Numbered from the stretch's first letter, positions 34,285 to 43,048 are shown. The stretch is 64,000 nt of DNA from Chryseobacterium sp. JV274 (GCF_903969135.1 NZ_LR824569.1:930001-994000); one strand, 5' to 3'. The notes: a model not told the origin generated them from the letters alone. Numbers and translations are program-made.

Positions 34285-35115
34285 ATGTACGTTATTACAG
34301 ACCAATTAAAGAATTTAGGATTTAGCATCAACACATTGAATAATATAATACAGAGAAATAATAATAAAAGAAGTTTTAATACACTCGAGTATTTCTGTAT
34401 TTATATCATTATCGAAGATATCACATTAGAGATAGAAAACATTCCACATTCCGTAAAAGGCGGTCATATAGCATTTGTAGGTCCTCAAAAACAAATTGTA
34501 TTTGGTGAAACTAAACGAGGTGAGATTTATGTGATTGCATTTTCCTCAAGTTTTTATGAAAGATCTGCAAAAGACAGCATGTTTATCAATTCAAGGCTTT
34601 TTTTCAATTATGATTCTGATGTTTTTATAGCACCTTTTGAAAATATTAAGGAAATGAACATTGTTTTTATGGGAAGGATGCACAACTTTCAGCATAAAGA
34701 TGAAAGTCTATATGTTTCTGCAGCCCATAACGCTATTGAAAGATTAATTCTGGATGCATTTTTACATATCCCGGCAGAAACACTGAAAAAAGACATCAAA
34801 TTTGATTATCTCCACTATGTCAATAGATTTAAAGTGCTTTTGCAGAGAGACTATAAAAAAGCTAAAAAGGTTTCCCACTATGCTAATGAACTCAATATCA
34901 CTCCCAGAAAACTAACTGAAATGACCGAGTATGTTCTGGGAAAAACTGCCAAACACATTATTATTGAAAAACTTATTAATGAGTGTAAAAAATCCCTTAG
35001 TTTTTCAGGCTACAACATTTCTGAAATTGCTTATGATCTGGGATTCAGTGATGAAGGAAATTTCAGTAATTTTATTAAAAAACATACAGGAAAAAATCCC
35101 TCAGAAATGAAATAA
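34285..35115 (+). CDS. AraC-family regulator of the fibre-like locus
   Basis: 276 residues. The N-terminal ~160 residues are a cupin-like sensor (IENIPHSVKGGHIAFVGPQK). The C-terminal ~100 residues hold the double HTH (KVSHYANELNITPRKLTEMT; then GYNISEIAYDLGFSDEGNFS and the NPSEMK end). It is co-oriented with, and directly upstream of, the secreted-subunit/chaperone/usher-like genes and shares a 13-mer upstream element with the major subunit promoter. It is therefore the probable activator of that locus. The signal is unknown. Confidence 0.88.
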   Translation: MYVITDQLKNLGFSINTLNNIIQRNNNKRSFNTLEYFCIYIIIEDITLEIENIPHSVKGGHIAFVGPQKQIVFGETKRGEIYVIAFSSSFYERSAKDSMFINSRLFFNYDSDVFIAPFENIKEMNIVFMGRMHNFQHKDESLYVSAAHNAIERLILDAFLHIPAETLKKDIKFDYLHYVNRFKVLLQRDYKKAKKVSHYANELNITPRKLTEMTEYVLGKTAKHIIIEKLINECKKSLSFSGYNISEIAYDLGFSDEGNFSNFIKKHTGKNPSEMK

Positions 35116-35131
35116 TGTAAAAATAATATTG

Positions 35132-35139
35132 TATTTTTG
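35132..35139 (+). promoter_or_regulatory. -7 element of the small subunit gene
   Basis: TATTTTTG matches TAnnTTTG and is 32 bp before the start at 35171. There is no TTG -33 box at the usual spacing, as expected for an activator-dependent promoter. Confidence 0.45.
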
Positions 35140-35170
35140 GATAAATAACAGATCAGTGAAAAATTAATAT

Positions 35171-35536
35171 ATGTTGAAAAGATATATTTTTTCAGTAATT
35201 TTCTTTTTTGTTTCCATGAGCATCTATGCGCAGACGGATAATGTTCAGGTGAATGTAAGACTTTATCCTACACAAATGCTGGCGCTTGGAGGTGACAGCG
35301 AAATGGCTGATGATACAGATGAAAGTATCCAGCCGGAAATAAGTTCTGTAATCATTTCAAGTCCGTCAGGCTTTCAGCTGGGAATTCAACAGGATGATAA
35401 GGACGAGTATAACCTCATCAAAAGTCAGGATGGAGTTATAGAAAAAAAATTCATGATAAATCAAAAAATAGATAAAATTATAAAACTGTTTAAAGATAAG
35501 TCTACTTCTATGATGTTAACTTTAATCTCTCAATAG
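35171..35536 (+). CDS. Small secreted subunit, paralogue of the major subunit
   Basis: 121 residues: a signal peptide (MLKRYIFSVIFFFVSMSIYA), then QTDNVQVNVRLYPTQMLALG, which aligns with QQNVTLNVRLKPIQTLIVN of the protein at 35836. Both proteins also end in TxISQ. The middle (SSVIISSPSGFQLGI) matches SVNADHLSIYSTGGFQVKV of the larger protein. I read it as a minor structural subunit of the same surface assembly. It has its own promoter box and a weak AT-rich terminator at 35551-35580. No named family is recognised. Confidence 0.75.
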   Translation: MLKRYIFSVIFFFVSMSIYAQTDNVQVNVRLYPTQMLALGGDSEMADDTDESIQPEISSVIISSPSGFQLGIQQDDKDEYNLIKSQDGVIEKKFMINQKIDKIIKLFKDKSTSMMLTLISQ

Positions 35537-35550
35537 GCCGTTCTATAGCT

Positions 35551-35580
35551 TATTTATCATGCAATAAATATTATTTTTTT
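35551..35580 (+). terminator. Weak terminator after the small subunit gene
   Basis: TATTTAT (35551-35557) pairs with ATAAATA (35564-35570) and a T-rich run follows. The stem is all A-T, so it is probably leaky. Confidence 0.45.
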
Positions 35581-35742
35581 TAATTTTCAACCATCCGTTT
35601 TTAGTAAATTGACAATAATGTAATATTTATTTAATAACATTAACAATATTTTTAATTTTTAATTAACTTAAATCCGCATATTTCTTTATAAAATACTTTT
35701 TTTCAGCAAGATTATTTCCAAAACCAAATTTACAAATCTTTA

Positions 35743-35786
35743 GTACTTTTTCACAAAATAAGTACCTATACCTCTTTCTACATTTG
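35743..35786 (+). promoter_or_regulatory. Promoter and inverted-repeat operator of the major subunit operon
   Basis: TACATTTG (35779-35786) is an exact -7 box 49 bp before the start codon. Upstream, GTACTT (35743-35748) and AAGTAC (35760-35765) form an 11-bp-spaced inverted repeat. Its right half lies in the 13-mer CAAAATAAGTACC shared with the AraC upstream region. No -33 TTG is present, in keeping with activation by a regulator bound at the repeat. Confidence 0.55.
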
Positions 35787-35835
35787 CACCTGAAAAAAAC
35801 AAGAATTAATATACTATTAAAACTCCCGTTATTTT

Positions 35836-36360
35836 ATGAAGAAATATATTGTAGCCTCCATGTCGCTATTTGGTTTTGTTGCATTCAAGGCTCAGCAAAA
35901 TGTAACTTTAAATGTTAGATTAAAACCTATCCAAACGCTTATCGTTAATCCTTCTCAAAAAGTTGTTAACTTAGACTATAAAAACAAAGATGACTATGCA
36001 AACGGAGTATCTTCTGTAAATGCTGACCATTTAAGTATTTATAGTACAGGAGGTTTCCAGGTTAAAGTAAAAGGTGCCAATGCAGCATTGCAAAGTGGGG
36101 CAAAGAATATCCAGGCCAATACAATCCAGATTAAGGCCAGTGCCGGAACTGAAGTTCTTAACGGAGCTCAGTATGCACAGAATGTACAGCTTTCAGCTAA
36201 TGACGCAATATTAGTAACATCCGCTAATGGTGGTGTAGACAAAAAGATTAACATTGAATATAAAGGTGCTGGAGCCAATGCTTATCTTGACAATTATATT
36301 GCAGGTCAGGATCCTACCGTTTATACAACAGAGTTGACATATACTATTATTTCTCAATAA
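35836..36360 (+). CDS. Major secreted pilin-like subunit
   Basis: 174 residues: a signal peptide (MKKYIVASMSLFGFVAFKAQ), then an alternating strand NVTLNVRLKPIQTLIVN, a compact beta-rich domain without Cys, and the C-terminal strand VYTTELTYTIISQ. Length, lack of a lipobox, and neighbours (PapD-like chaperone, large subunit, usher-like barrel) fit a fibre subunit assembled by strand complementation. A hairpin between this gene and the chaperone gene may raise its relative expression. It does not look like FimA/Mfa1 (type V) pilins, which are lipoproteins. No named family is recognised. Confidence 0.78.
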   Translation: MKKYIVASMSLFGFVAFKAQQNVTLNVRLKPIQTLIVNPSQKVVNLDYKNKDDYANGVSSVNADHLSIYSTGGFQVKVKGANAALQSGAKNIQANTIQIKASAGTEVLNGAQYAQNVQLSANDAILVTSANGGVDKKINIEYKGAGANAYLDNYIAGQDPTVYTTELTYTIISQ

Positions 36361-36388
36361 GTATTTAAATATTATATAAACTACTATA

Positions 36389-36419
36389 GATAAAGTGTTA
36401 CAAATTGTAGCACTTTATC
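36389..36419 (+). terminator. Stem-loop between subunit and chaperone genes
   Basis: GATAAAGTG (36389-36397) pairs with CACTTTATC (36411-36419), with a further inner TACAA/TTGTA. No strong T-run follows. It could act as an attenuator or an mRNA-protecting element. Confidence 0.55.
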
Positions 36420-36444
36420 TGTACTTTAATAGCAAAGTATAATA

Positions 36445-37248
36445 ATGAACCGATCTTATATCTTCATTGTATTCTCTTTACTCCTTTTCTGTTCTCAACT
36501 CAAAGCTCAGACAGGTGTATCTGTGTCTCCTCCCAGACTTTATTTTGAATCTGATGCAGGAAAAAGCACTACCCAGAAAGTAACCGTAACCAATGTAAGT
36601 GCAAAAAATTCTTTGGATATGGCTGTCAGTTTAGGTGACTGGGAATATAATGAAACAGGAGAAAACAAAATGTCTCCGGCCAATACGCTGCCAACATCTT
36701 GCGCCAGCTGGATATCTATAAAAAATGAAGACACCTATTTTACCCTAGCTCCCGGGGAAAGAAAAGATATTGATGTAACCATAACTCCTCCCGGCACGTT
36801 GTCAGATCAGATGTTAGCCCATACTGCTGTTCTGTATGTGAGCCAGATGAATCCCGTGAATGATGTAGATAATAAAGGAGCCAATATAAAAGTAAGTATC
36901 CGTTCAGGAATTAAACTCTTTCATAAGTTAACTGCCAAAGCCAGTAAAAAAATTGAAATCCATAATCTTACCCTAGCTCAGTCAAAAAAAGACCTCACCA
37001 TCTTGTTCGAAAATCAGGGTAATATATGGACAGATGGAAAAATACAAACAGAACTTGTCAATACAGAAAACGGCAATAAAGTTTCACTTGATCAGATTAT
37101 TTTCTATACTATGCCCGGAAATAAAAGAGAAGTGAATATACCTCTTCCTTCAACCCTTTTAAAAGGAAAATATACTGCATCGGTAATGATTGATTATGGA
37201 GACAACAATAATCTGGAGCTGGCAGAGCTGAATTTTACGCATGAATAA
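36445..37248 (+). CDS. PapD-like periplasmic chaperone
   Basis: 267 residues: a signal peptide (1-~22), then VSVSPPRLYFESDAGKSTTQ and KVTVTNVS, the typical first strands of a fimbrial chaperone Ig domain, followed by WISIKNEDTYFTLAPGERKD. A second beta domain follows (from ~140, IKLFHKLTAKASKK, DLTILFENQGNIWTDGK). It should bind and deliver the secreted subunits. Its stop overlaps the start of the large subunit gene by 8 bp, so the two are translationally coupled. Confidence 0.82.
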   Translation: MNRSYIFIVFSLLLFCSQLKAQTGVSVSPPRLYFESDAGKSTTQKVTVTNVSAKNSLDMAVSLGDWEYNETGENKMSPANTLPTSCASWISIKNEDTYFTLAPGERKDIDVTITPPGTLSDQMLAHTAVLYVSQMNPVNDVDNKGANIKVSIRSGIKLFHKLTAKASKKIEIHNLTLAQSKKDLTILFENQGNIWTDGKIQTELVNTENGNKVSLDQIIFYTMPGNKREVNIPLPSTLLKGKYTASVMIDYGDNNNLELAELNFTHE

Positions 37249-38266
37249 AAAACTGTTTCTTATCCTGTTATTGATCTCCATGAGCTGCTTTTCACAAATT
37301 TCATACAGCTCGTGGGTAAACAGTTATCTGCAGATTAATTCTTATAACGGCAATACAAATCCGGATGCGTACACGCTTACCTTATCGGGTAATGGAAATA
37401 TCAACATCCCTTATTGGAGGGTTTCGGTAAGGTTGAAACAGCCTATCACGTCCAATAATGGAAATTATATTTTACCTGCGAATAAAATTTCTTTTCAGCC
37501 GGTTTCATTCTCAGGAAAGGCCTACCCTAACCCTGTTCCGTCTATCCCGCAAATTGGCATGCCGCTTAATGTGATTTTGAAAGAAGGGCAAGAAGTTTTC
37601 TTAATTCCCCAGTCAAATGCAGCATTATTTAATCAGCCCGCACAACCGAATGGTTATTATAGCCTTCAGATTAAATACAGCATGAATCTGGCAGGAGGAA
37701 CCTATCTGGGAGCATATCCTGCCTGGATTACTTTTACAGCGCCATTACAGTTTACTGCTTATGATCAATACAACAATATTATTGGTACTATGGATCATAA
37801 TTTTCAATTTCAGATTGGCACGCTTTCAGGAACTCCTACGGATATTCCGGAGATGTCTATGAAGTTTGGAGCTGCCGCCATGAACGGCACTCTTGAATTT
37901 AAAAATATACAGGATTACGTAAATGGGGCTAATGTAACGTATTCTAATGCACTTATTGTAAAAAGCAATACGAAGTATCAGATCAAATTAAAATCCCTTC
38001 AGACTCAGTTCAGTTCATCTGCCGGTAACTTCCTGCCTCTTGATGCAGTACAGCTTAATCTGATTCCTATTTCAGGCAACATGGGAACTGTATATACTGT
38101 TTTGCTGAGTACGGCGCCCCAAATTATCGCAGCTGGTAGTTCTACACAGAATACTGAGGTTTATTATGACATGAAGTATTCTACTAAACCTAATGATCAA
38201 AGATTTATCAATGCCAAAGCAGAAGATTATACGACAACCCTACAATTCGAGATTACTCCTCAATAA
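37241..38266 (+). CDS. Large secreted subunit, possible tip adhesin
   Basis: 341 residues: a signal peptide (1-~19), then two beta-rich halves. The first (~20-185) starts ISYSSWVNSYLQINSYNG, and the second (~200-341) ends EDYTTTLQFEITPQ, matching in pattern the C-terminal VYTTELTYTIISQ of the major subunit. A two-domain protein with one subunit-like domain is the usual design of a tip adhesin. The receptor, if any, is unknown. It overlaps the chaperone gene by 8 bp and is 6 bp before the usher-like gene. Confidence 0.7.
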   Translation: MNKKLFLILLLISMSCFSQISYSSWVNSYLQINSYNGNTNPDAYTLTLSGNGNINIPYWRVSVRLKQPITSNNGNYILPANKISFQPVSFSGKAYPNPVPSIPQIGMPLNVILKEGQEVFLIPQSNAALFNQPAQPNGYYSLQIKYSMNLAGGTYLGAYPAWITFTAPLQFTAYDQYNNIIGTMDHNFQFQIGTLSGTPTDIPEMSMKFGAAAMNGTLEFKNIQDYVNGANVTYSNALIVKSNTKYQIKLKSLQTQFSSSAGNFLPLDAVQLNLIPISGNMGTVYTVLLSTAPQIIAAGSSTQNTEVYYDMKYSTKPNDQRFINAKAEDYTTTLQFEITPQ

Positions 38267-38272
38267 TTTATA

Positions 38273-41071
38273 ATGCTTCATAACAGGCTGTTCAGGAAAA
38301 TAATACTTTTTATTGTGATCCCGTTTTCCATTTGGATTTCGGCTCAAACTGGTACAGCTATAAGCATGGAGATCCGTAATGAGCCCAATCAGGCTAATCC
38401 TAACATTATAGAAATCCTGCTCGTTTTGAAAAACAATGAAAGCAAACATTTCAAAGGCAAGGTTGAAGTCAGGACTCCCAAAGGTTTCAGAACAATATCT
38501 GACAGCAATTCAGAGATAGAACTGAATCCTGGCCAGAATCTGTTTATTCCCATCAAAATACTGACCAGCAACACTATCATCTCCGGTAAAGCAGATCTCA
38601 CATTCACCATTACTGATGAAAAAAATCAAGAGGTTGTAAAAAAGAGCCTTTCCTATGTGGTGATGGAGAATAACAACATGAAGATAACAGCTGAAAATCC
38701 TGTTGTCTACATGGGAACTTATAAAGATTCTCTGGAAGTCCGGGCAAGGGTTTCCAATTTAGGAAACAAAAGACAACATGTTACCCTTGTATTTAAAATT
38801 CCTGAAGCTGCCCAGAAGAACCTTTTTATTGAAAAAAAAGGAACTATCGACGTGCAAAAAGATTCTGTATTTGTTTTTCGGTTTCTGCCTTCCGGAAATC
38901 TGCTTAAGAGCCCTCAGTTTACCATTAATATTGCAGGTTTCAGAGAACCGGACAAGGAAATTTTTGGTAACACTTCTATATCGGTACAAAACGTTTCTTC
39001 TACCCAGCGTTATCAGGATATGGAGTTCGATATATTTTCAAATTACAGCAAAAACACCATCACTGCGAGTTATAGACGTGTTGGCAACACTACAGATATG
39101 TATCAGCTGATGGGGTCAGGCGGCTTTAATCTTCCTTCAGGTTATATGTTTATCCGCGGTAATATTTATACGCTGAACAATCAAAGAGATCCTGTTGTAA
39201 GCAATACCTATATATCTTATCATAAAGAGCAAAGTGAATTCACTTTAGGGAATATCAGTAAAATTATGGAAGTCTCCTTATTTGGAAGAGGTGCAGAATA
39301 TGCTTATACTTCTTCAGATAAAGACAAGAAAATAGAAGTAGGTTTTGTAGATCAGAGTTTCAGTCTTATTGAAAGAAATTCTTTTCTGAAATACGGATAC
39401 GGTTTTTATGCCAGAGGAATAATGGGCGCTCAAAATGCATCGAAAAATTTCTCAGCAACCTATATTTTTAAAAATGACCCTCATGAAAAAGCGAATCATC
39501 ATGTCTTAGGTACAGATATTCAGTATTCTTTCAATAAAGAATGGAAAATGAATTCCAAAATATACAGTGGTTTAAGTTATTATGAAAATACGCATCTTAC
39601 CCAGCCTTCTCTGGCTTTGGAAACACAGTATTCAGGAAGTATCAAAAAAGTTAATCTGAATGGAAACTATTTCTACAGCAGTGACTATTATCCTGGAAAC
39701 AGAAGAGGAATGCTGCAAATACAGCAGAATTTTTCAACCCCCATTTTTGAAAACCACTATTTGTATGCGAATGCGATGATCTCTAACTTTTCACCAAAAT
39801 TTCACTCTTACAACAATGATTTTAAATCAAATACCATAAGAGGAGATATTGGAATCAATTTCGCGAAAAGGAAAAATTCCGGATTTGCTGTGGGCATGCA
39901 ATATCAGGAGGAAAGCTCTAACAGCTACAATAATTTTTTTGATACTTCAGGAAATCAGGAACTGCAAACACTGAAAGCACTTAGAATCATTCAGAATACA
40001 ACATGGATAAGCAATAATAGACAACACTCTTCATTACTTGCACTGGAAGCAGGGTCAGTCCAGTATCCCGATGGCCACAATGCAGAATATCAGATGAAAA
40101 TCACTGGTAATTACAGTTATAAATGGTTCAATATAAACGGAATATATCAGCATGGCAGCTATTACCTTTCCGAATTTGCTTCATCCAGAAATTTCAATGA
40201 GGACATCATGTATAAGAAATTTTCAGTATCCGCTTTTGTCAATAAAAACCTGTTTAGCAAAAAGCTAAATATTACTTCAGGATTATCCTATACTGATGAT
40301 ATTTTATATGGTAAGTCTCCTTCGGGATTTGTTAACCTGAAATATACAAAAGAAAAATATGGAGTATTCCTGAATTCTTCCTGGTTTAATTATTCTTCCA
40401 ACAATTTCAGCAATAATTTTTTTACTATTGAAGCAGGTGTCACCCTGAACCTTCAACCTAACAGACTTATCGCCAGCAAAAAAGGAGAAATAGCTGCATT
40501 TGTATTTTATGATAATAATAATAACAGTGTCTATGATGAAGGTGACCAAAGTGCTGAAAATTATATTATTATGATCAATAATATCTCTTTCAAAACAAAT
40601 CATGATGGTAAAATTGCGTACAAAGCTATTCCATATGGTCAGTATATGCTGAAACAGGTGATCCAGCAAGGATGGTATTATAATGAACTGGAATTTGAAG
40701 TAAAAAAAAGCAGCTATTCTCTTCAAGTTCCGCTCCATCAAAATGGAACAATGCTGGGAAAAATCACTTATGAATTTGACCCTAAAAAAGCATTGGAATT
40801 TGAACCTAAAACTGCAGGAATTATTTTCAGCATCTATGATAAAGATAAGTTTATACAGCGTGTGGTTACAGATGACAATGGCGAAATCGGCTCTTTCCTG
40901 GGGTCTGGAAATTACAGAATAGAACTTGTGGAAAGTTCGTTACCCGCAAACACCTATTGTGAGAAAATAAACCGCCACTTTACAGTTCAAGCAGGGAAAA
41001 TAATAAACCTTGAACCCTTTATCATCAAAGTATCAGAGAAAAGGATACACGTCAAGAAATTTGGAAATTAG
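38273..41071 (+). CDS. Usher-like outer-membrane protein
   Basis: 932 residues with a signal peptide (1-~24). Residues ~25-235 are Ig-like periplasmic modules (IRNEPNQANPNIIEILLVLK; KADLTFTI). Residues ~240-735 are a long run of alternating aromatic strands, a beta-barrel of usher size. Two C-terminal Ig-like modules follow. The first has a Ca-binding SdrD-B-like loop (FYDNNNNSVYDEGDQ, then GQYMLKQVI) and the second is TAGIIFSIYDKD. The arrangement of barrel plus soluble domains at both ends parallels FimD/CsuD ushers, but I see no clear sequence family match. The role is inferred from the chaperone and subunit neighbours. Confidence 0.72.
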   Translation: MLHNRLFRKIILFIVIPFSIWISAQTGTAISMEIRNEPNQANPNIIEILLVLKNNESKHFKGKVEVRTPKGFRTISDSNSEIELNPGQNLFIPIKILTSNTIISGKADLTFTITDEKNQEVVKKSLSYVVMENNNMKITAENPVVYMGTYKDSLEVRARVSNLGNKRQHVTLVFKIPEAAQKNLFIEKKGTIDVQKDSVFVFRFLPSGNLLKSPQFTINIAGFREPDKEIFGNTSISVQNVSSTQRYQDMEFDIFSNYSKNTITASYRRVGNTTDMYQLMGSGGFNLPSGYMFIRGNIYTLNNQRDPVVSNTYISYHKEQSEFTLGNISKIMEVSLFGRGAEYAYTSSDKDKKIEVGFVDQSFSLIERNSFLKYGYGFYARGIMGAQNASKNFSATYIFKNDPHEKANHHVLGTDIQYSFNKEWKMNSKIYSGLSYYENTHLTQPSLALETQYSGSIKKVNLNGNYFYSSDYYPGNRRGMLQIQQNFSTPIFENHYLYANAMISNFSPKFHSYNNDFKSNTIRGDIGINFAKRKNSGFAVGMQYQEESSNSYNNFFDTSGNQELQTLKALRIIQNTTWISNNRQHSSLLALEAGSVQYPDGHNAEYQMKITGNYSYKWFNINGIYQHGSYYLSEFASSRNFNEDIMYKKFSVSAFVNKNLFSKKLNITSGLSYTDDILYGKSPSGFVNLKYTKEKYGVFLNSSWFNYSSNNFSNNFFTIEAGVTLNLQPNRLIASKKGEIAAFVFYDNNNNSVYDEGDQSAENYIIMINNISFKTNHDGKIAYKAIPYGQYMLKQVIQQGWYYNELEFEVKKSSYSLQVPLHQNGTMLGKITYEFDPKKALEFEPKTAGIIFSIYDKDKFIQRVVTDDNGEIGSFLGSGNYRIELVESSLPANTYCEKINRHFTVQAGKIINLEPFIIKVSEKRIHVKKFGN

Positions 41072-41190
41072 ACGAAGAAAGGCCTTTTAATTGTAAAATA
41101 TATTGATTAGAAACTTAACATAAAAAAATAAGTGTTTCATAATCTCCATTAAATTATTTGTTTTTATAAAAAAAATCACTATATTGATAT

Positions 41191-41352
41191 ATGAAAAAAA
41201 ATGATCTTCAGGACAATATAACACACGCAGGTAAGGTTAATGAGAGAACTAAAGCCTTAGAAATCCTTGAAAAAGCAAAGAAAACACAGGGAAAAATTAC
41301 ATTTCTGCGACAAGGCGTAGGAAGAAATTTTAAACCTAAAAACGAGGAATAA
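41191..41352 (+). CDS. Small 53-residue hypothetical protein
   Basis: Product begins MKKNDLQDNITHAGKVNERT and continues with a basic, amphipathic helix (KALEILEKAKKTQGK) and ITFLRQGVGRNFKPKNEE. It is soluble with no signal. It lies 119 bp after the usher-like gene with its own terminator at 41513-41538, which supports a real transcription unit. I do not recognise the family. Confidence 0.5.
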   Translation: MKKNDLQDNITHAGKVNERTKALEILEKAKKTQGKITFLRQGVGRNFKPKNEE

Positions 41353-41512
41353 GATAAGACCAAATCATTAGGGAAGCCATTTTAATTTCCCGCAGTGTAC
41401 GGATTTCATATTTTAATTTAACATTTATCAGATATTACAAAAATCTTCTCAAAGAGAGGGTTTGGTATACATATGTTCTCATATTTTTATTCCCCCATTA
41501 ACTAATCATAAA

Positions 41513-41538
41513 AGCTCCGGATATCGGGGCTATATTTT
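41513..41538 (+). terminator. Intrinsic terminator after the small protein gene
   Basis: AGCTCCG (41513-41519) pairs with CGGGGCT (41525-41531, one wobble) around the loop GATAT, followed by a T-rich run. Confidence 0.65.
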
Positions 41539-41568
41539 TGCTAAAAATCTATATTTGTGTGTGTAAAC

Positions 41569-41593
41569 AAAAAAGCTCCTAAAAAAGGAGCTT
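41569..41593 (-). terminator. Intrinsic terminator of the tRNA-Arg gene
   Basis: AAGCTCCT (41573-41580) pairs with AGGAGCTT (41586-41593), with T residues following on the minus strand, right after the tRNA 3' end. Confidence 0.8.
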
Positions 41594-41595
41594 AG

Positions 41596-41667
41596 TGACC
41601 GCAGAAGGATTCGAACCCTCACTGTCGGAGCCGAAATCCGAAGTTCTATCCATTAAACTATGCAGCC
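41596..41667 (-). tRNA. tRNA-Arg (anticodon UCG)
   Basis: On the minus strand the acceptor GGCTGCA pairs with TGCGGTC (two wobbles). The D arm is GTTT/GAAC, the anticodon stem TCGGA/TCCGA with loop TTTCGGC (U33, anticodon UCG), and the T arm contains GGTTCGAATCC. Length is 72 nt, discriminator A, and CCA is not encoded. It reads CGN arginine codons. Confidence 0.92.
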
Positions 41668-41950
41668 GTGTTCATAAAACAATACGTAATGAGTAATCTC
41701 AAAATACCATTGTCATGATTTCGACTGCGAAAATACTGATTTTTTTACAATTTATAAAGTCTGCAAAAGTTTAATTACAAAATCATTGATAAGGTAGATT
41801 ATCTTTTTGCAGCAGGATCAATGGGGAATATTATGAAGAAAAAGAGCAAACATTTAAAGTTCAGATGTTTAAAAAATAAAATATGTAACATTCAAAATAA
41901 ACTTCAGACTCATATCATAAATATAAAGCACATTTCAAAGATCAAAAATT

Positions 41951-43045
41951 ATGAGAATTAAAATATTATCAGCCTTTCTGTTTTTCTGGACAGCTGTATT
42001 TTTTGCACAGAATACCCCATCCAATGATGAGTATACCAAAGCTAAAGAAATCATTAAAGATCTCGACTCCATTGTTTCCCCCAATGGGATTCAGGAAAGT
42101 TATCCTGTTACCATAGGAAGTATAAAACAGCAGGTATATGTAAGAGGACAGAATAAAGAAAATCCAATTATACTGTTTGTTCACGGAGGGCCCGCCTCTC
42201 CTGTAGCTCCGGTTATGTGGATGTTTCAAAGACCCATTGAAGAGTATTTTACAGTCGTTAATTATGATCAGAGAGCTGCAGGAAAAACCTATGCTATTAA
42301 TGATACCGTTAATTTGGGAAAAACCATACATATTGACCAATATGTAAAAGATGTGATTCAGCTAACGGAATATATTCAGAAAAAATACAATAAGAAAAAA
42401 GTGATATTGATGGGCCACAGCTGGGGAACGATTGTTTCCATGAATGCTGCCTTAAAAAGACCTGATCTCTTCTATTCCTATGTTGGAATAGGTCAGATTA
42501 TCAATACCAAAGATAATGAGCGTTTAAGCGTAGAGTTTGCTTTAAAAGAAGCAACCCGTTTAAAAAATGAAACTGCCATAAAAGAATTGAAATCCATTGC
42601 ACCCTATCCCGGAAATCAGGCGATTACACGGGAGAGAATTATTATTGCAAGGAAATGGCCGCAATATTATGGTGGTTTAACGGCTTTCAGGAATAATTCA
42701 AGGTATTATTTCCAGGCCCCTCTGCTCTTCTCAGAATATTCTGAAAAAGATCTTGATGCCCTTGGCGGCGGAAGTCTTTTTACATTGAAAAAACTTTTAC
42801 CAGAGTTTTTGAATGTTGATTTCAAAACCGTAAAAAATTTCCCTATTCCCGTTTTCATGTTCATGGGACGCCACGATTATACAACCCCTTCTGAACCCAC
42901 CAATGCATGGTTACAAAATGTAAAAGCTCCTGTAAAAAAAGGAATCTGGTTTGAAAATTCAGCACATTTAATTCCTTGGGAAGAACCCGGAAAAATGCTG
43001 GTTACCTTATTGAATGACGTCTTACCAACTGCTAAAGACAAGTAA
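41951..43045 (+). CDS. Exported alpha/beta hydrolase (proline iminopeptidase-like)
   Basis: 364 residues with a signal peptide (1-~20). The oxyanion motif is HGGP (78-81), the nucleophile elbow GHSWGT (Ser157), the acid is in FMGRHDYTTP and the His in NSAHLIPWEEP. HGGPxxP and YDQRAAGKT are hallmarks of the prolyl aminopeptidase/S33 branch. It probably acts in the periplasm on peptides or esters. Monocistronic, with a shared bidirectional terminator at 43049-43080. Confidence 0.88.
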   Translation: MRIKILSAFLFFWTAVFFAQNTPSNDEYTKAKEIIKDLDSIVSPNGIQESYPVTIGSIKQQVYVRGQNKENPIILFVHGGPASPVAPVMWMFQRPIEEYFTVVNYDQRAAGKTYAINDTVNLGKTIHIDQYVKDVIQLTEYIQKKYNKKKVILMGHSWGTIVSMNAALKRPDLFYSYVGIGQIINTKDNERLSVEFALKEATRLKNETAIKELKSIAPYPGNQAITRERIIIARKWPQYYGGLTAFRNNSRYYFQAPLLFSEYSEKDLDALGGGSLFTLKKLLPEFLNVDFKTVKNFPIPVFMFMGRHDYTTPSEPTNAWLQNVKAPVKKGIWFENSAHLIPWEEPGKMLVTLLNDVLPTAKDK

Positions 43046-43048
43046 TAA

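Noticed and set aside
40304..40741. 145-residue minus-strand ORF
   Set aside because: Antisense to the usher-like gene; Ile/Phe-rich shadow frame without motif.
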